Made by a program: the position numbers and the translations under genes
Shown: piece after piece, positions 1-7,440 of the stretch
Numbering within the stretch: position 1 is the first letter of the stretch
Layout: the number at the start of each line of letters is the position of its first letter
From: Lysinibacillus_B sp042920265
GTDB lineage: Bacteria > Bacillota > Bacilli > Bacillales_A > Planococcaceae
Direction of reading: 5' to 3'
Assembly (NCBI RefSeq): GCF_042920265.1
Contig: NZ_JBDQZI010000003.1
Span: 310,001-374,000, forward strand
Length of the DNA: 64,000 nt
Notes under the pieces: generated by a model
The model's input: only the letters and a program-made list of their open reading frames with translations
What the model was told of the DNA's origin: nothing
Databases searched by the model: none

Positions 1-249
1 AATGAGTCCATCATATTGTTCTGGCTTAATGTTTTCAAATGCTTCATGTGCTTCAAGTCCGTATGCTGGACGTTCAATATAAGTATCCATCCCATCCACA
101 AAGTCATGTACAACAGTTTGTAGCTTTTTTACTGAAGGTGCAGCAATTGTTACATCGAAGCCTGCTTCTAAGCAGCGGTAATATGGATAATACACTTCTA
201 GTGCTTCTACTGCATCACCAGCAATAATTAAAACCTTTTTACTCATCAT
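1..249 (-). CDS. DJ-1/PfpI family protein (3' end outside window)
   Basis: The minus-strand frame is open from an ATG-ATG pair at 249/246 to the window edge (83 codons seen). The N-terminus MMSKKVLIIAGDAVEALEVY is the first beta strand and loop of the DJ-1/PfpI (class I glutamine amidotransferase-like) fold. It is followed by a YRCLEAGFDVTIAAPS segment typical of the family. A GGGAGG ribosome binding site lies 5 bases before the first ATG. The nucleophile-elbow Cys lies beyond the window, so its presence cannot be judged. Family members include cysteine proteases, chaperones and deglycase-like enzymes, and the substrate is unknown. The family call is fairly secure from the N-terminus; a precise role is not. 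Confidence 0.75.
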   Translation of the reverse strand, partial: MMSKKVLIIAGDAVEALEVYYPYYRCLEAGFDVTIAAPSVKKLQTVVHDFVDGMDTYIERPAYGLEAHEAFENIKPEQYDGLI

Positions 250-335
250 CCACGCCTCCCAATAATATGATACGCTATTTAACTTCTCCATATAATGGAA
301 TTAATCCTGCTGAAATGGACAGAAAATGAAATAAA
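250..335. promoter_or_regulatory. Short 5' region of the DJ-1-like gene
   Basis: This AT-rich stretch lies between the DJ-1-like start and the left end of MITE copy A. It should hold the promoter of the minus-strand gene. No clear -35/-10 pair was identified. The element inserted within about 90 bp of the start codon, so it may have replaced part of the original upstream region. Confidence 0.3.
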
Positions 336-941
336 ACTCATGGTGAGTAAATATATTACCATCGAAGAGAACCGTTGCTTTCCGCTTCGGCACTCGCTTT
401 CCACGGGCGAGATCAAGCCTCCTCGTCGCTCATCCTTCGCTCCTGCGGGGTCTTGATTGTCTCGCTTTTCCCGTAGGAAGCTTTGCACCTGCCGCTCCGC
501 TTTCGGTGCAGAAAAACATTGCTCTGTAGCGAAAGGCGCATGCCGTCAGCTACACTCTCGCGCCTACGCTACAAGCAACTAGTGTTCAATAAAAAATGAG
601 TTGCTAAAAAATAATGAAATATCCTCATTGATTATAGTAGAAGTTAGGCGACGATATGTGCAAATGGAAAGAAAATAGTTTCTTTTAAAGAAGATAAATG
701 TTTTTCTAGTATATTGAGAAGTATCCACTTTTGCCGTAGCGCGCCATAGCCACAGGAGCCAAGATTTTCTTTGCGACGAAAGCGCAGCGTCAGGAGCAGG
801 AACAGGAGATCCAAACAGGCCACGCCTGTTTTAGCTCCTGTGTAGGCTGTGGCAAAGCGCGGAGGCTACGATTACGCTTTCATTTAATATCTTTTACTAT
901 TTACCTGGTGTTTTTAGGATGTATTTTTGCTCATTACAAGT
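336..941 (+). mobile_element. MITE-like composite element, copy A (606 bp)
   Basis: It begins ACTCATGGTGAGTAAAT and ends TTTTGCTCATTACAAGT, which are imperfect inverted repeats of about 17 bp. It is flanked on both sides by TAAA (332-335 and 942-945), a probable 4-bp target duplication. Inside are two GC-rich imperfect hairpins: a front module at about 370-480 (CTTTCCACGGGCGAG... to ...CCCGTAGGAAG) and a rear module at about 732-872 (TTTGCCGTAGCGCG... to ...AAAGCGCGGAGGCTACG) with an inner AAACAGGC/GCCTGTTT stem. It has no credible coding capacity. Copies B (27635-28275) and C (49955-50516) share the same ends and layout. Confidence 0.8.
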
Positions 942-1097
942 TAAAAATTTCTATGTGAATGGGTTTGACGAAGTGAAGGGATACTAACCGGGTGATGGAT
1001 TTCGTTGACGTGCAATACAAAATGCTTGTCCTATACGGATCAGTTTAAATAGACTAAAGAAAAGGTAGCTATTCATGTTAGCAGAAAAGAGGCTTAA

Positions 1098-2567
1098 ATG
1101 ACAAATAAAGAAACAAGTGTTGGTTGGCATTTTGACAATAGTTATGTAACATTACCAAATTTTTTCTATTCAAACATCGCGCTAAATCCTGTATCAGCAC
1201 CAGCATTAGTTGTACTGAATGAAGCAGTAGCAAAAGAGCTTGGTCTTGATCCTATGCAATTGCAAACAGCAGAGGCAGTCACTATTTTGGCAGGAAATGA
1301 GATGCCAAAAGGGGCCGCGCAAATTGCACAAGCATATGCAGGGCATCAATTTGGTCATTTTACGATGCTTGGGGATGGGCGTGCAGTATTAATAGGAGAA
1401 CAATTAACACCAGAAGGAAAACGTTTCGATCTTCAATTAAAAGGTTCGGGTCGAACACCGTATTCGCGTCGCGGGGATGGTCGCGCGGCACTAGGGCCGA
1501 TGTTACGTGAATATATTATTAGTGAAGCGATGCATGCACTGAATATTCCAACAACACGTAGTCTTGCCGTAATCGCGACAGGTGAGCCTGTTTTCCGTGA
1601 GCAAGAGCTTGAAGGGGCGATTTTAACAAGGGTCGCATCAAGCCATCTTCGGGTTGGAACATTTGAATATGCGGCGAAGTATGGAGAAGTGGAAGATTTA
1701 CGCAAGTTAGCAGACTATACGATTGCGCGTCATTACCCAGAGCTTGCTCAACGTGAACATCCATATTTAGCGTTGTTTGAACAAGTAATGCAGCGTCAAG
1801 CAGAGCTCATTGCAAAATGGCAACTTGTCGGATTTATTCATGGTGTGATGAATACGGATAATGTGACGATTAGTGGTGAAACAATTGACTATGGTCCATG
1901 TGCTTTTATGGATACGTATCACCTTGAGACGGTTTTTAGCTCAATTGATGCACAAGGGCGTTATGCATATGGTAATCAACCACAAATCACGGGCTGGAAT
2001 TTAGCGCGTTTTGCGGAAAGCTTATTGCCAATAATTCATGATGATATTGAACAGGCAGCTGACATGGCTCAAAAAAAGCTAGACAACTATTCAAATTATT
2101 TTTATACAATGTGGCTTGCAGGAATGCGTCATAAGCTAGGGCTTATGACGGAAGAAAGTGAAGATGCACAATTAATAAAATCGCTATTAGATGCGATGCA
2201 AACATATGAAGCAGATTATACAAATACATTTCGTGCATTAGCAGAAAATCATCGTCCTGCTACACCATTTTTCTTATCCAGTGAATTTTTAACGTGGGAG
2301 CAAACGTGGCAAGAACGTCTAACAAGACAAGACACAACATTTGAAGCAGTTCAAGCAGTAATGAAGCGCATTAATCCAGCCGTAATCCCGCGCAATCATC
2401 GCGTAGAAGAGGCGCTGACAGCTGCTGTTCACGACGGTAATTATACAGTGATGGATAAGCTTCTAGAAGTCTTATCCAATCCTTATGAACTGTCGAAAGA
2501 AAATGAGCGATTTGCGGAACCACCTCATACAGATGAAGGTCCGTATCGAACATTTTGTGGGACGTAA
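1098..2567 (+). CDS. selO: Protein adenylyltransferase SelO (YdiU/UPF0061 family)
   Basis: This is a pseudokinase-fold enzyme that, in characterised homologues, transfers AMP from ATP to Ser/Thr/Tyr of protein targets. The 489-aa length fits the family. Visible motifs are GHQFGHF (82-88), GDGRAVL (92-98), KGSGRTPYSRRGDGR (115-129), HGVMNTDN (248-255) and DYGP (264-267). The last two correspond to the catalytic-loop and metal-binding Asp regions. The C-terminus ends FCGT with a single Cys, where some family members have a CxxS/selenocysteine motif. The ATG at 1098 has only a weak AAAGAGG-like ribosome binding site, and an upstream ATG at 1075 closes at once. It appears monocistronic, followed by a strong terminator. 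Confidence 0.93.
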   Translation: MTNKETSVGWHFDNSYVTLPNFFYSNIALNPVSAPALVVLNEAVAKELGLDPMQLQTAEAVTILAGNEMPKGAAQIAQAYAGHQFGHFTMLGDGRAVLIGEQLTPEGKRFDLQLKGSGRTPYSRRGDGRAALGPMLREYIISEAMHALNIPTTRSLAVIATGEPVFREQELEGAILTRVASSHLRVGTFEYAAKYGEVEDLRKLADYTIARHYPELAQREHPYLALFEQVMQRQAELIAKWQLVGFIHGVMNTDNVTISGETIDYGPCAFMDTYHLETVFSSIDAQGRYAYGNQPQITGWNLARFAESLLPIIHDDIEQAADMAQKKLDNYSNYFYTMWLAGMRHKLGLMTEESEDAQLIKSLLDAMQTYEADYTNTFRALAENHRPATPFFLSSEFLTWEQTWQERLTRQDTTFEAVQAVMKRINPAVIPRNHRVEEALTAAVHDGNYTVMDKLLEVLSNPYELSKENERFAEPPHTDEGPYRTFCGT

Positions 2568-2578
2568 AAAGTAAATGA

Positions 2579-2640
2579 AAGCAAGTTGAGTGAAGCGATG
2601 ACGTTCACTCAACTTGCTTTTTATTTTTATTTTTATTTTT
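2579..2640 (+). terminator. Rho-independent terminator after selO
   Basis: A perfect 16-bp stem AAGCAAGTTGAGTGAA / TTCACTCAACTTGCTT is followed by tandem TTTTTA tracts (2617-2646). The T-rich tandem runs up to the stop codon of the convergent tetR-type gene. The A-rich side may also serve the minus strand weakly. Confidence 0.92.
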
Positions 2641-2644
2641 ATTT

Positions 2645-3223
2645 TTAATCGATTTGCAAATTTTTGTACTCTAGAATTTCACTAATTGTAAGGCGACTGA
2701 TGAGATTCGCTAAGTAGTGAATCGAGTAAGGGGTATCTCTCGTTAACCATTCCATAATGGTGCCGACCGTACCATAAGCAATATGGTTTGTCATAATACG
2801 CGGTAGTCCATTCCCTTTATGAATAAAATTTGAAAGGATGTTCGTAAATTGCATTTGGAAATGGTGTTGCTTCAGAAGCACAGCATAGAAGTCAGCATTG
2901 GCATGAATATGTTCTAAAAATTGAACCGTAATATCGAGTGGTTTGTTTTGATAATAGTAATCTTTTAGTAACTTTTTAAAGGAATATATATTAGCTTGTT
3001 CTAATGTTGTGGAAAGCTCCAACAATAAATCTGCAGCGATGGCATCGTATAAATCATACTTGTCTTGGTAATGGAGGTAAAATGTCGAACGATTAATGAG
3101 TGCCTTATCTACAATTTCATGCACTGTAATGTCCTCAAATGACTTTTCCTTTAACAATGTAATCAGTGCGTATCGAATTAATGGTTTTGTAACCGTCTTT
3201 TTTTTCATCGTTTTTCTAGACAT
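2645..3223 (-). CDS. TetR/AcrR-family transcriptional regulator
   Basis: This 192-aa protein has an N-terminal helix-turn-helix at about residues 28-58 (SFEDITVHEIVDKALINRST, then FYLHYQDKYDLYDAI), the TetR signature. It has a helical C-terminal ligand domain. It is divergent from the acyl-CoA operon starting at 3405, and the 180-bp spacer holds TGTCTAT/ATAGACA palindromes. It is therefore the likely local repressor of that operon and of itself, with an acyl-CoA or related ligand as the probable inducer (inference by analogy with FadR/PaaR-type regulators). The start ATG at 3223 follows a GAGGAG box at long spacing; a second ATG at 3208 is possible. Confidence 0.88.
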   Translation of the reverse strand: MSRKTMKKKTVTKPLIRYALITLLKEKSFEDITVHEIVDKALINRSTFYLHYQDKYDLYDAIAADLLLELSTTLEQANIYSFKKLLKDYYYQNKPLDITVQFLEHIHANADFYAVLLKQHHFQMQFTNILSNFIHKGNGLPRIMTNHIAYGTVGTIMEWLTRDTPYSIHYLANLISRLTISEILEYKNLQID

Positions 3224-3248
3224 TATATTCTCTCACTCCTCTAAAACT

Positions 3249-3274
3249 GTCTATGTATCTTCTTTATATAGACA
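3249..3274. promoter_or_regulatory. Candidate TetR operator 1
   Basis: TGTCTAT and ATAGACA half-sites separated by 12 bases form a 26-bp palindrome. It lies just downstream of the minus-strand -10 (TATAAT at 3280-3275), where bound protein would block the regulator's own transcription. Recognition by the adjacent TetR protein is inference. Confidence 0.6.
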
Positions 3275-3304
3275 ATTATAAACATTCTGTCTATTTAAAG
3301 ACAA
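3275..3304 (-). promoter_or_regulatory. Sigma-A-type promoter of the tetR-like gene
   Basis: Reading the minus strand, TTGTCT (3304-3299), an 18-base spacer and TATAAT (3280-3275) lie upstream of the regulator. The -35 and spacer overlap operator 2, which fits autorepression. Confidence 0.6.
3288..3303. promoter_or_regulatory. Candidate TetR operator 2
   Basis: TGTCTATTTAAAGACA is a 16-bp palindrome with TGTCT/AGACA arms, sharing the half-site of operator 1. It lies 20 bases upstream of the operon -35 (3323) and inside the regulator's own promoter. Confidence 0.6.
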
Positions 3305-3322
3305 ATATTATGTTATTGATGT

Positions 3323-3352
3323 TTGAAGAAAACTTAATTTACTGAATATAAT
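3323..3352 (+). promoter_or_regulatory. Promoter of the acyl-CoA catabolic operon
   Basis: TTGAAG (3323-3328), an 18-base spacer and a perfect TATAAT (3347-3352) precede the first gene by about 50 bases. The position directly beside the TetR palindromes makes it the probable regulated promoter. Confidence 0.6.
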
Positions 3353-3404
3353 GAATTTAGAAACTTGAATGTTACGAAAATATGAACAAACGGGAGGTTT
3401 TTCT

Positions 3405-4568
3405 ATGTGGGATCTATCAAGTAAATATGCAATTGTTGGCGTTGGTGAAAGCGAACGCTCTAAAAATTCTGGGACAACCCCTCTTCACTTAGCATTACAT
3501 GCATCTCGTAATGCACTGGCCGATGCAGGCTTAGAAGCAAAAAATATCGATGCTGTGATGAGTTATTCAGAGCATGATTCCTGTACATCACATCAAGTAG
3601 CTACATACTTAGGTGTCCGTCCACGTTACGTGAAAGACATTGTTGGGGGCGGTAGTAGTACGGAGTTATTAATTGGTGATGCGATTGCATTAATTGAAGC
3701 GGGACAAGCGAGTACAGTATTAATTTTCCGTGCTATGAACGGTCGTTCGGGTATACGCATGGGTGGAGGGAACTGGAGTACTGATTTGCTGCAAAATGCG
3801 ATCGACGGTGGAAGCTTCATTATTCCATACGGTATGGCAAGTCCATCCCAGTGGTTTGGTATGTTTGCGACACGCCATATGCATGAAACAGGTCTTACAC
3901 AAGAGCATTTAGGCCATGTATGTGTGAGTTTTTATGAGCATGCACAACGTAACCCGAAAGCCATGCTACACGGGAAGCCACTCACGATGGAGCACTACTT
4001 ACAAACCGCACATTTAAGTTATCCATTTACAAAGCATGATTTTTGTTTAGAAACAGATGAGGCAAATGCCATTATCGTTACATCGGCAGAGCGAGCGAAA
4101 GATTGTAAATCGCGTCCTGTCTATATTAAAGGGTTAGTTGCACGTGAAATGCATCCACGTTCACATTATTGGGCCGATTTAACGCAAGTTGCAGCAGATT
4201 ATGTGGGTGAACGTATTTATGAAAGTGCAGGTATTCAACCAGAAGATTTACATGTAGCTTCAATTTATGACTGCTATAGCTGGGTAGTGCTTCGTCAGCT
4301 TGAAGCCTATAAAATCGCACCGCGTGAAGGCTTAGGCGAGTTTGTGGCACAAGGTAATTTAAAAATGGGTGGTAAACTGCCATCCAATACAGCGGGTGGT
4401 ATGTTATCAGAAGGTTATACACATGGCATGAATAATGTGTTAGAAATCACGCGCCAATTGCGTCATGAATACAAAGGAACAGACCGCCAAGTGGAAGGGT
4501 GCGAACTCGGTTTATGTACAGGGTGGTTAGGACCAGATGGCGCGGGTGCGTTAATTTTAAGTAACTAA
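3405..4568 (+). CDS. Thiolase-fold protein (Ltp2/SCPx-like, no canonical nucleophilic Cys)
   Basis: This 387-aa thiolase-superfamily protein opens a seven-gene operon. The start is ATG 3405, seven bases after GGGAGG; an upstream in-frame ATG at 3369 has no ribosome binding site. Where thiolases carry the nucleophilic Cys (CxSG), this protein reads DIVGGGSSTELL at about residues 77-88. The C-terminal motifs NTAGGMLSEGYTHG and CELGLCTGWLGPDGAGA are those of the SCPx/lipid-transfer-type branch. Next door is a DUF35 OB-fold/zinc-ribbon protein. In actinobacteria, Ltp2 plus a DUF35 domain forms a steroid side-chain retro-aldolase that uses Tyr instead of Cys, so an aldolase or carrier role is as likely as thiolysis. 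The substrate is unknown. Confidence 0.82.
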   Translation: MWDLSSKYAIVGVGESERSKNSGTTPLHLALHASRNALADAGLEAKNIDAVMSYSEHDSCTSHQVATYLGVRPRYVKDIVGGGSSTELLIGDAIALIEAGQASTVLIFRAMNGRSGIRMGGGNWSTDLLQNAIDGGSFIIPYGMASPSQWFGMFATRHMHETGLTQEHLGHVCVSFYEHAQRNPKAMLHGKPLTMEHYLQTAHLSYPFTKHDFCLETDEANAIIVTSAERAKDCKSRPVYIKGLVAREMHPRSHYWADLTQVAADYVGERIYESAGIQPEDLHVASIYDCYSWVVLRQLEAYKIAPREGLGEFVAQGNLKMGGKLPSNTAGGMLSEGYTHGMNNVLEITRQLRHEYKGTDRQVEGCELGLCTGWLGPDGAGALILSN

Positions 4569-4581
4569 GGGGGAAAACACA

Positions 4582-5022
4582 ATGACGATTGAAAAAACGA
4601 GCACGAAATATGAAAAACCAATTCCGCTAAAAACACCTGATAATCAGCCTTATTGGGATGCAGCGGACAATCATGAACTGGCGATTCAATGTTGTGGAGA
4701 TTGTCAACAGGCCATTCATCCACCTGGCCCAGCTTGTCCACATTGTGGTTCGCCAACACTGGAGTGGATGAATTATGGCAATGACATTACGGGGGAAATT
4801 TATTCCTTTGTCATGACATACGTACCGATGTTACCAGGCTTTCAACATGATTTGCCAACGATTATTGCACAAGTAGCGGTGGATCAAGTAGAAGGCGTCC
4901 AAATTACAGCGAATATTATTAACGCCAAGCCAGAAGATATCGCCATTGGTAAAGCGGTGAAAATGACATGGCTTGATATAACTGAAGATCGTGCTTTACC
5001 ACAGTGGGAGTTAATTGGATAA
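4582..5022 (+). CDS. Zn-ribbon/OB-fold (DUF35) protein, partner of the thiolase-like protein
   Basis: This 146-aa protein has a rubredoxin-like zinc ribbon near residues 38-60 (CGDC...CPHC, four Cys), followed by an OB-fold (about 65-140: GEIYSFVMTYVPMLPGFQ...). Proteins of this type bind acyl-CoA and form obligate complexes with thiolase-fold proteins encoded beside them, as in the Ltp2-ChsH2(DUF35) and archaeal HMG-CoA synthase/thiolase complexes. The start has an AGGGGGA box 8 bases upstream, and the gene lies 13 bases after the thiolase-like gene. A role as the docking subunit of the preceding protein is strongly suggested by this pairing. Confidence 0.85.
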   Translation: MTIEKTSTKYEKPIPLKTPDNQPYWDAADNHELAIQCCGDCQQAIHPPGPACPHCGSPTLEWMNYGNDITGEIYSFVMTYVPMLPGFQHDLPTIIAQVAVDQVEGVQITANIINAKPEDIAIGKAVKMTWLDITEDRALPQWELIG

Positions 5023-5037
5023 AGAGGAGGGGTTTTC

Positions 5038-6246
5038 ATGGATTTTGCATTTACAGAAAAAGAAGAAGCGTTTCGTTTAGAGATTCGCTCATGGCTTGAA
5101 GCAAACTTACCACAAGGATGGTTAGATGGCACATATAAACAACCAGCAACAGAAGAAGACCGTATTCAATTTTTAAAAGATTGGCAACGTAAGCTTCATG
5201 AAGGCGGTTTAGCGGCCATTGCTTGGCCAGAACAATTTGGTGGGCGTAATGCGACATTAATGGAGGAAATTGTTTTCCAACAAGAAATGGCCCGTGTCAA
5301 AGCACCTCCGCTCATCAACTATGTAGGGACACATATGGTAGGTCCTATATTAATGCAATTCGGGACGGAACAACAAAAGCAAGAGCATATCGAAAAAATT
5401 TTAACTGGTGAAACCATTTGGTGTCAGGGCTATTCTGAGCCGAATGCAGGTTCCGATTTAGCGGCCCTTCAAACACGTGCTGTCAAACAAGGCGATAAAT
5501 GGCTTATTAACGGTCAAAAAATTTGGACGAGTTTCGGACATGTGGCGGATTATTGCTTCTTACTCGCGCGCACAAGTAATGTGCCCGAAAAAAAACATAA
5601 AGGCATTACTGTATTTTTAGTAGACATGCACCAGCCAGGTATTGAAGTCGTACCAATTATTTCGATGAACGGTGAGCACGATTTTAATGAAGTGTTCTTT
5701 ACGGATGTTGTAGCCCATGATCATCAAATTGTCGGGACAATTGATGAAGGTTGGGGTGTTACGATGTCACTACTCATGCATGAACGTACGGGGATTGGCG
5801 GTCAACTTTTCACATTGCAACAGCAGTTCGAAGATTTTGTGAAAATGGCTAAAACAACGCCTGCTATTATTGAAAATCCGATTGTACGTCAAAAAATGAT
5901 TGAGTTATATGCGAAAACGAAAGGTGCCTTATTTGGTTACTATAAAAACTTAACGAAGCAGTTAAAGCAAGGGTATCCAGGTGCTGAAAGTTCAATGGAT
6001 AAGCTCATGGTAGCAGAGTTAACGAAGGAATTATTTGCATTTATTCAATCCGTACAAGGTCCAGAAGCTGTACTTTGGAAGGAAAGTGCACCGTATGATA
6101 CGTACTGGCAAAATGGTTTCTTAACATCATTCGGCATGACGATTGGTGGCGGAACGAGCGAAATTCAGCGCAATACGATTGGGGAACGCATTTTAGGGTT
6201 ACCAAAAGATATAAGCCGTGAAAAAGCAGGCAATCAGGTCGGATAA
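5038..6246 (+). CDS. Acyl-CoA dehydrogenase, subunit 1 (complete FAD signature)
   Basis: This 402-aa acyl-CoA dehydrogenase removes two hydrogens at C-alpha/C-beta of an acyl-CoA, passing electrons to ETF. Signature 1 is clear (WCQGYSEPNAGSDLA, about 129-143). The C-terminal signature IGGGTSEIQRNTIGERILGL is present near 367-386. The Glu that precedes GT in medium-chain enzymes is Gly here, so the catalytic base must sit elsewhere, as in isovaleryl-type enzymes. The start ATG follows AGAGGAGGGG closely. The neighbour at 6261 is a shorter, degenerate paralogue, an arrangement typical of heteromeric alpha2beta2 dehydrogenases that act on bulky side chains. Confidence 0.92.
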   Translation: MDFAFTEKEEAFRLEIRSWLEANLPQGWLDGTYKQPATEEDRIQFLKDWQRKLHEGGLAAIAWPEQFGGRNATLMEEIVFQQEMARVKAPPLINYVGTHMVGPILMQFGTEQQKQEHIEKILTGETIWCQGYSEPNAGSDLAALQTRAVKQGDKWLINGQKIWTSFGHVADYCFLLARTSNVPEKKHKGITVFLVDMHQPGIEVVPIISMNGEHDFNEVFFTDVVAHDHQIVGTIDEGWGVTMSLLMHERTGIGGQLFTLQQQFEDFVKMAKTTPAIIENPIVRQKMIELYAKTKGALFGYYKNLTKQLKQGYPGAESSMDKLMVAELTKELFAFIQSVQGPEAVLWKESAPYDTYWQNGFLTSFGMTIGGGTSEIQRNTIGERILGLPKDISREKAGNQVG

Positions 6247-6260
6247 AGGGGGGAATGGAT

Positions 6261-7382
6261 ATGGATTTCTCATTAACAGAACAACAAGAAGAATTCCGTA
6301 GCTATGTGCGGAAAGTATTAACACAAGAAAGTATTACACAAATTGCCCGTCATTTTGCAAGCGGTGATGAAACGACACTCACAAAGGCACACGATAAATT
6401 AACGGAGCTCGGTGTCATGGGCATTTCGATTCCTGAAAATTATGGAGGCATTGAACTAGGTGTCATTGACTTAATTCCTGTAATGGAAGAGCTCGGTCGT
6501 GCCGTTATGCCCGATATTTATGCAGAGACATTAGCGTTTGCCGTGCCAGTATTAGTTGAGCATGGGACAGAGCAACAAAAAGAAAATTATTTATCATCCA
6601 TTGCAGAAGGTGCTAGTTTACTTGCTCTTGCTTGGCTCGAGCCGAAAGGGAAGTATTCATTTGATACAGTGAAAACAACTGTCACAAAGACAGCGGATGG
6701 TTTCGTTTTAAATGGAACAAAATCACTTGTCCGTTATACAGCCCAAGTGACTGATTTTATCGTACTTGCGAAAGATAATCAGGATGAACTACGTATGTTT
6801 ATCGTCCCGAAAGAACAAGTGACGAAAATCGAAGAACAACAGAGCTTTGATGAGACACAAAGATTTGTCCAATTAACATTTGATGATGTCACGCTCTCAG
6901 CAGAACAGCAACTGGCGGCAAATGTGAATGCGGAGGAAGTAATAGAAAAAGCGTTAGTATCACTGCTTGTAGCCATCAATTCGATGATGATTGGTAGTAT
7001 GGATCGTTTAGTCGATATGGCAACAGAGTATGCCAAAATCCGCGAGCAGTTCGGTCAACCAATCGGACGCTTCCAAGCGATTAAGCACCGCCTTGCCGAC
7101 TTAAAGGTCATGCTAGAAACCGCACGTGCATTAAGCCATTATGCAACATGGACAGTTGAAAACGGAAGTGAGGACTGCGTAGAAGTTGTGTATAGTGCGA
7201 AGGCATTGCTAACAGATAGTTATATAAAAATTGCAGCTGAGAGTGTACAAATTCACGGCGGTATCGGTTTCACAGAAGAATTAGACTGCCATTTATACGT
7301 AAAACGTTCACGTGTTTTTGAAAACTATCTAGGTTCTCAGTATGATGTTCGCGAACGTGCAGCTCTTGCTCTAGGTTGGTAG
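6261..7382 (+). CDS. Acyl-CoA dehydrogenase, degenerate subunit 2
   Basis: This 373-aa acyl-CoA dehydrogenase family member begins MDFSLTEQQEEF, parallel to MDFAFTEKEEAF of its neighbour. The start at 6261 is preferred over ATG 6255, which is only one base from the GGGGGG box; 6261 has seven. Signature 1 is eroded (LALAWLEPKGKYSFDT in place of the ExGxGSD pattern). The C-terminus keeps VQIHGGIGFTEELDCH but ends in VFENYLGSQYDVRERAA, without a GTxEIQ motif. Partial loss of FAD and catalytic motifs suggests that it works as a partner subunit of the preceding protein, as ChsE1/ChsE2-type pairs do. This is inference from sequence and position. Confidence 0.88.
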   Translation: MDFSLTEQQEEFRSYVRKVLTQESITQIARHFASGDETTLTKAHDKLTELGVMGISIPENYGGIELGVIDLIPVMEELGRAVMPDIYAETLAFAVPVLVEHGTEQQKENYLSSIAEGASLLALAWLEPKGKYSFDTVKTTVTKTADGFVLNGTKSLVRYTAQVTDFIVLAKDNQDELRMFIVPKEQVTKIEEQQSFDETQRFVQLTFDDVTLSAEQQLAANVNAEEVIEKALVSLLVAINSMMIGSMDRLVDMATEYAKIREQFGQPIGRFQAIKHRLADLKVMLETARALSHYATWTVENGSEDCVEVVYSAKALLTDSYIKIAAESVQIHGGIGFTEELDCHLYVKRSRVFENYLGSQYDVRERAALALGW

Positions 7383-7440
7383 TTTTGTAGACTTTGCTGC
7401 ATCGGTTTTGGCAGGCATTTTATGAAATGGAGTGGATAAA

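Noticed and set aside
353..480. CRISPR-like or tRNA-like structure in the GC-rich repeats
   Set aside because: The repeats are long imperfect hairpins without regular spacers, and no cloverleaf could be drawn.
279..488. Minus-strand open frame of 69 codons
   Set aside because: It lies in the front hairpin of MITE copy A; similar frames at 27670-27941, 23655-23876 and 61167-61391 also arise from hairpin arms and have no ribosome binding site.
336..941. Insertion sequence with transposase
   Set aside because: No frame in any of the three copies is long or conserved enough to encode a transposase; only non-coding MITE-type status is supported.
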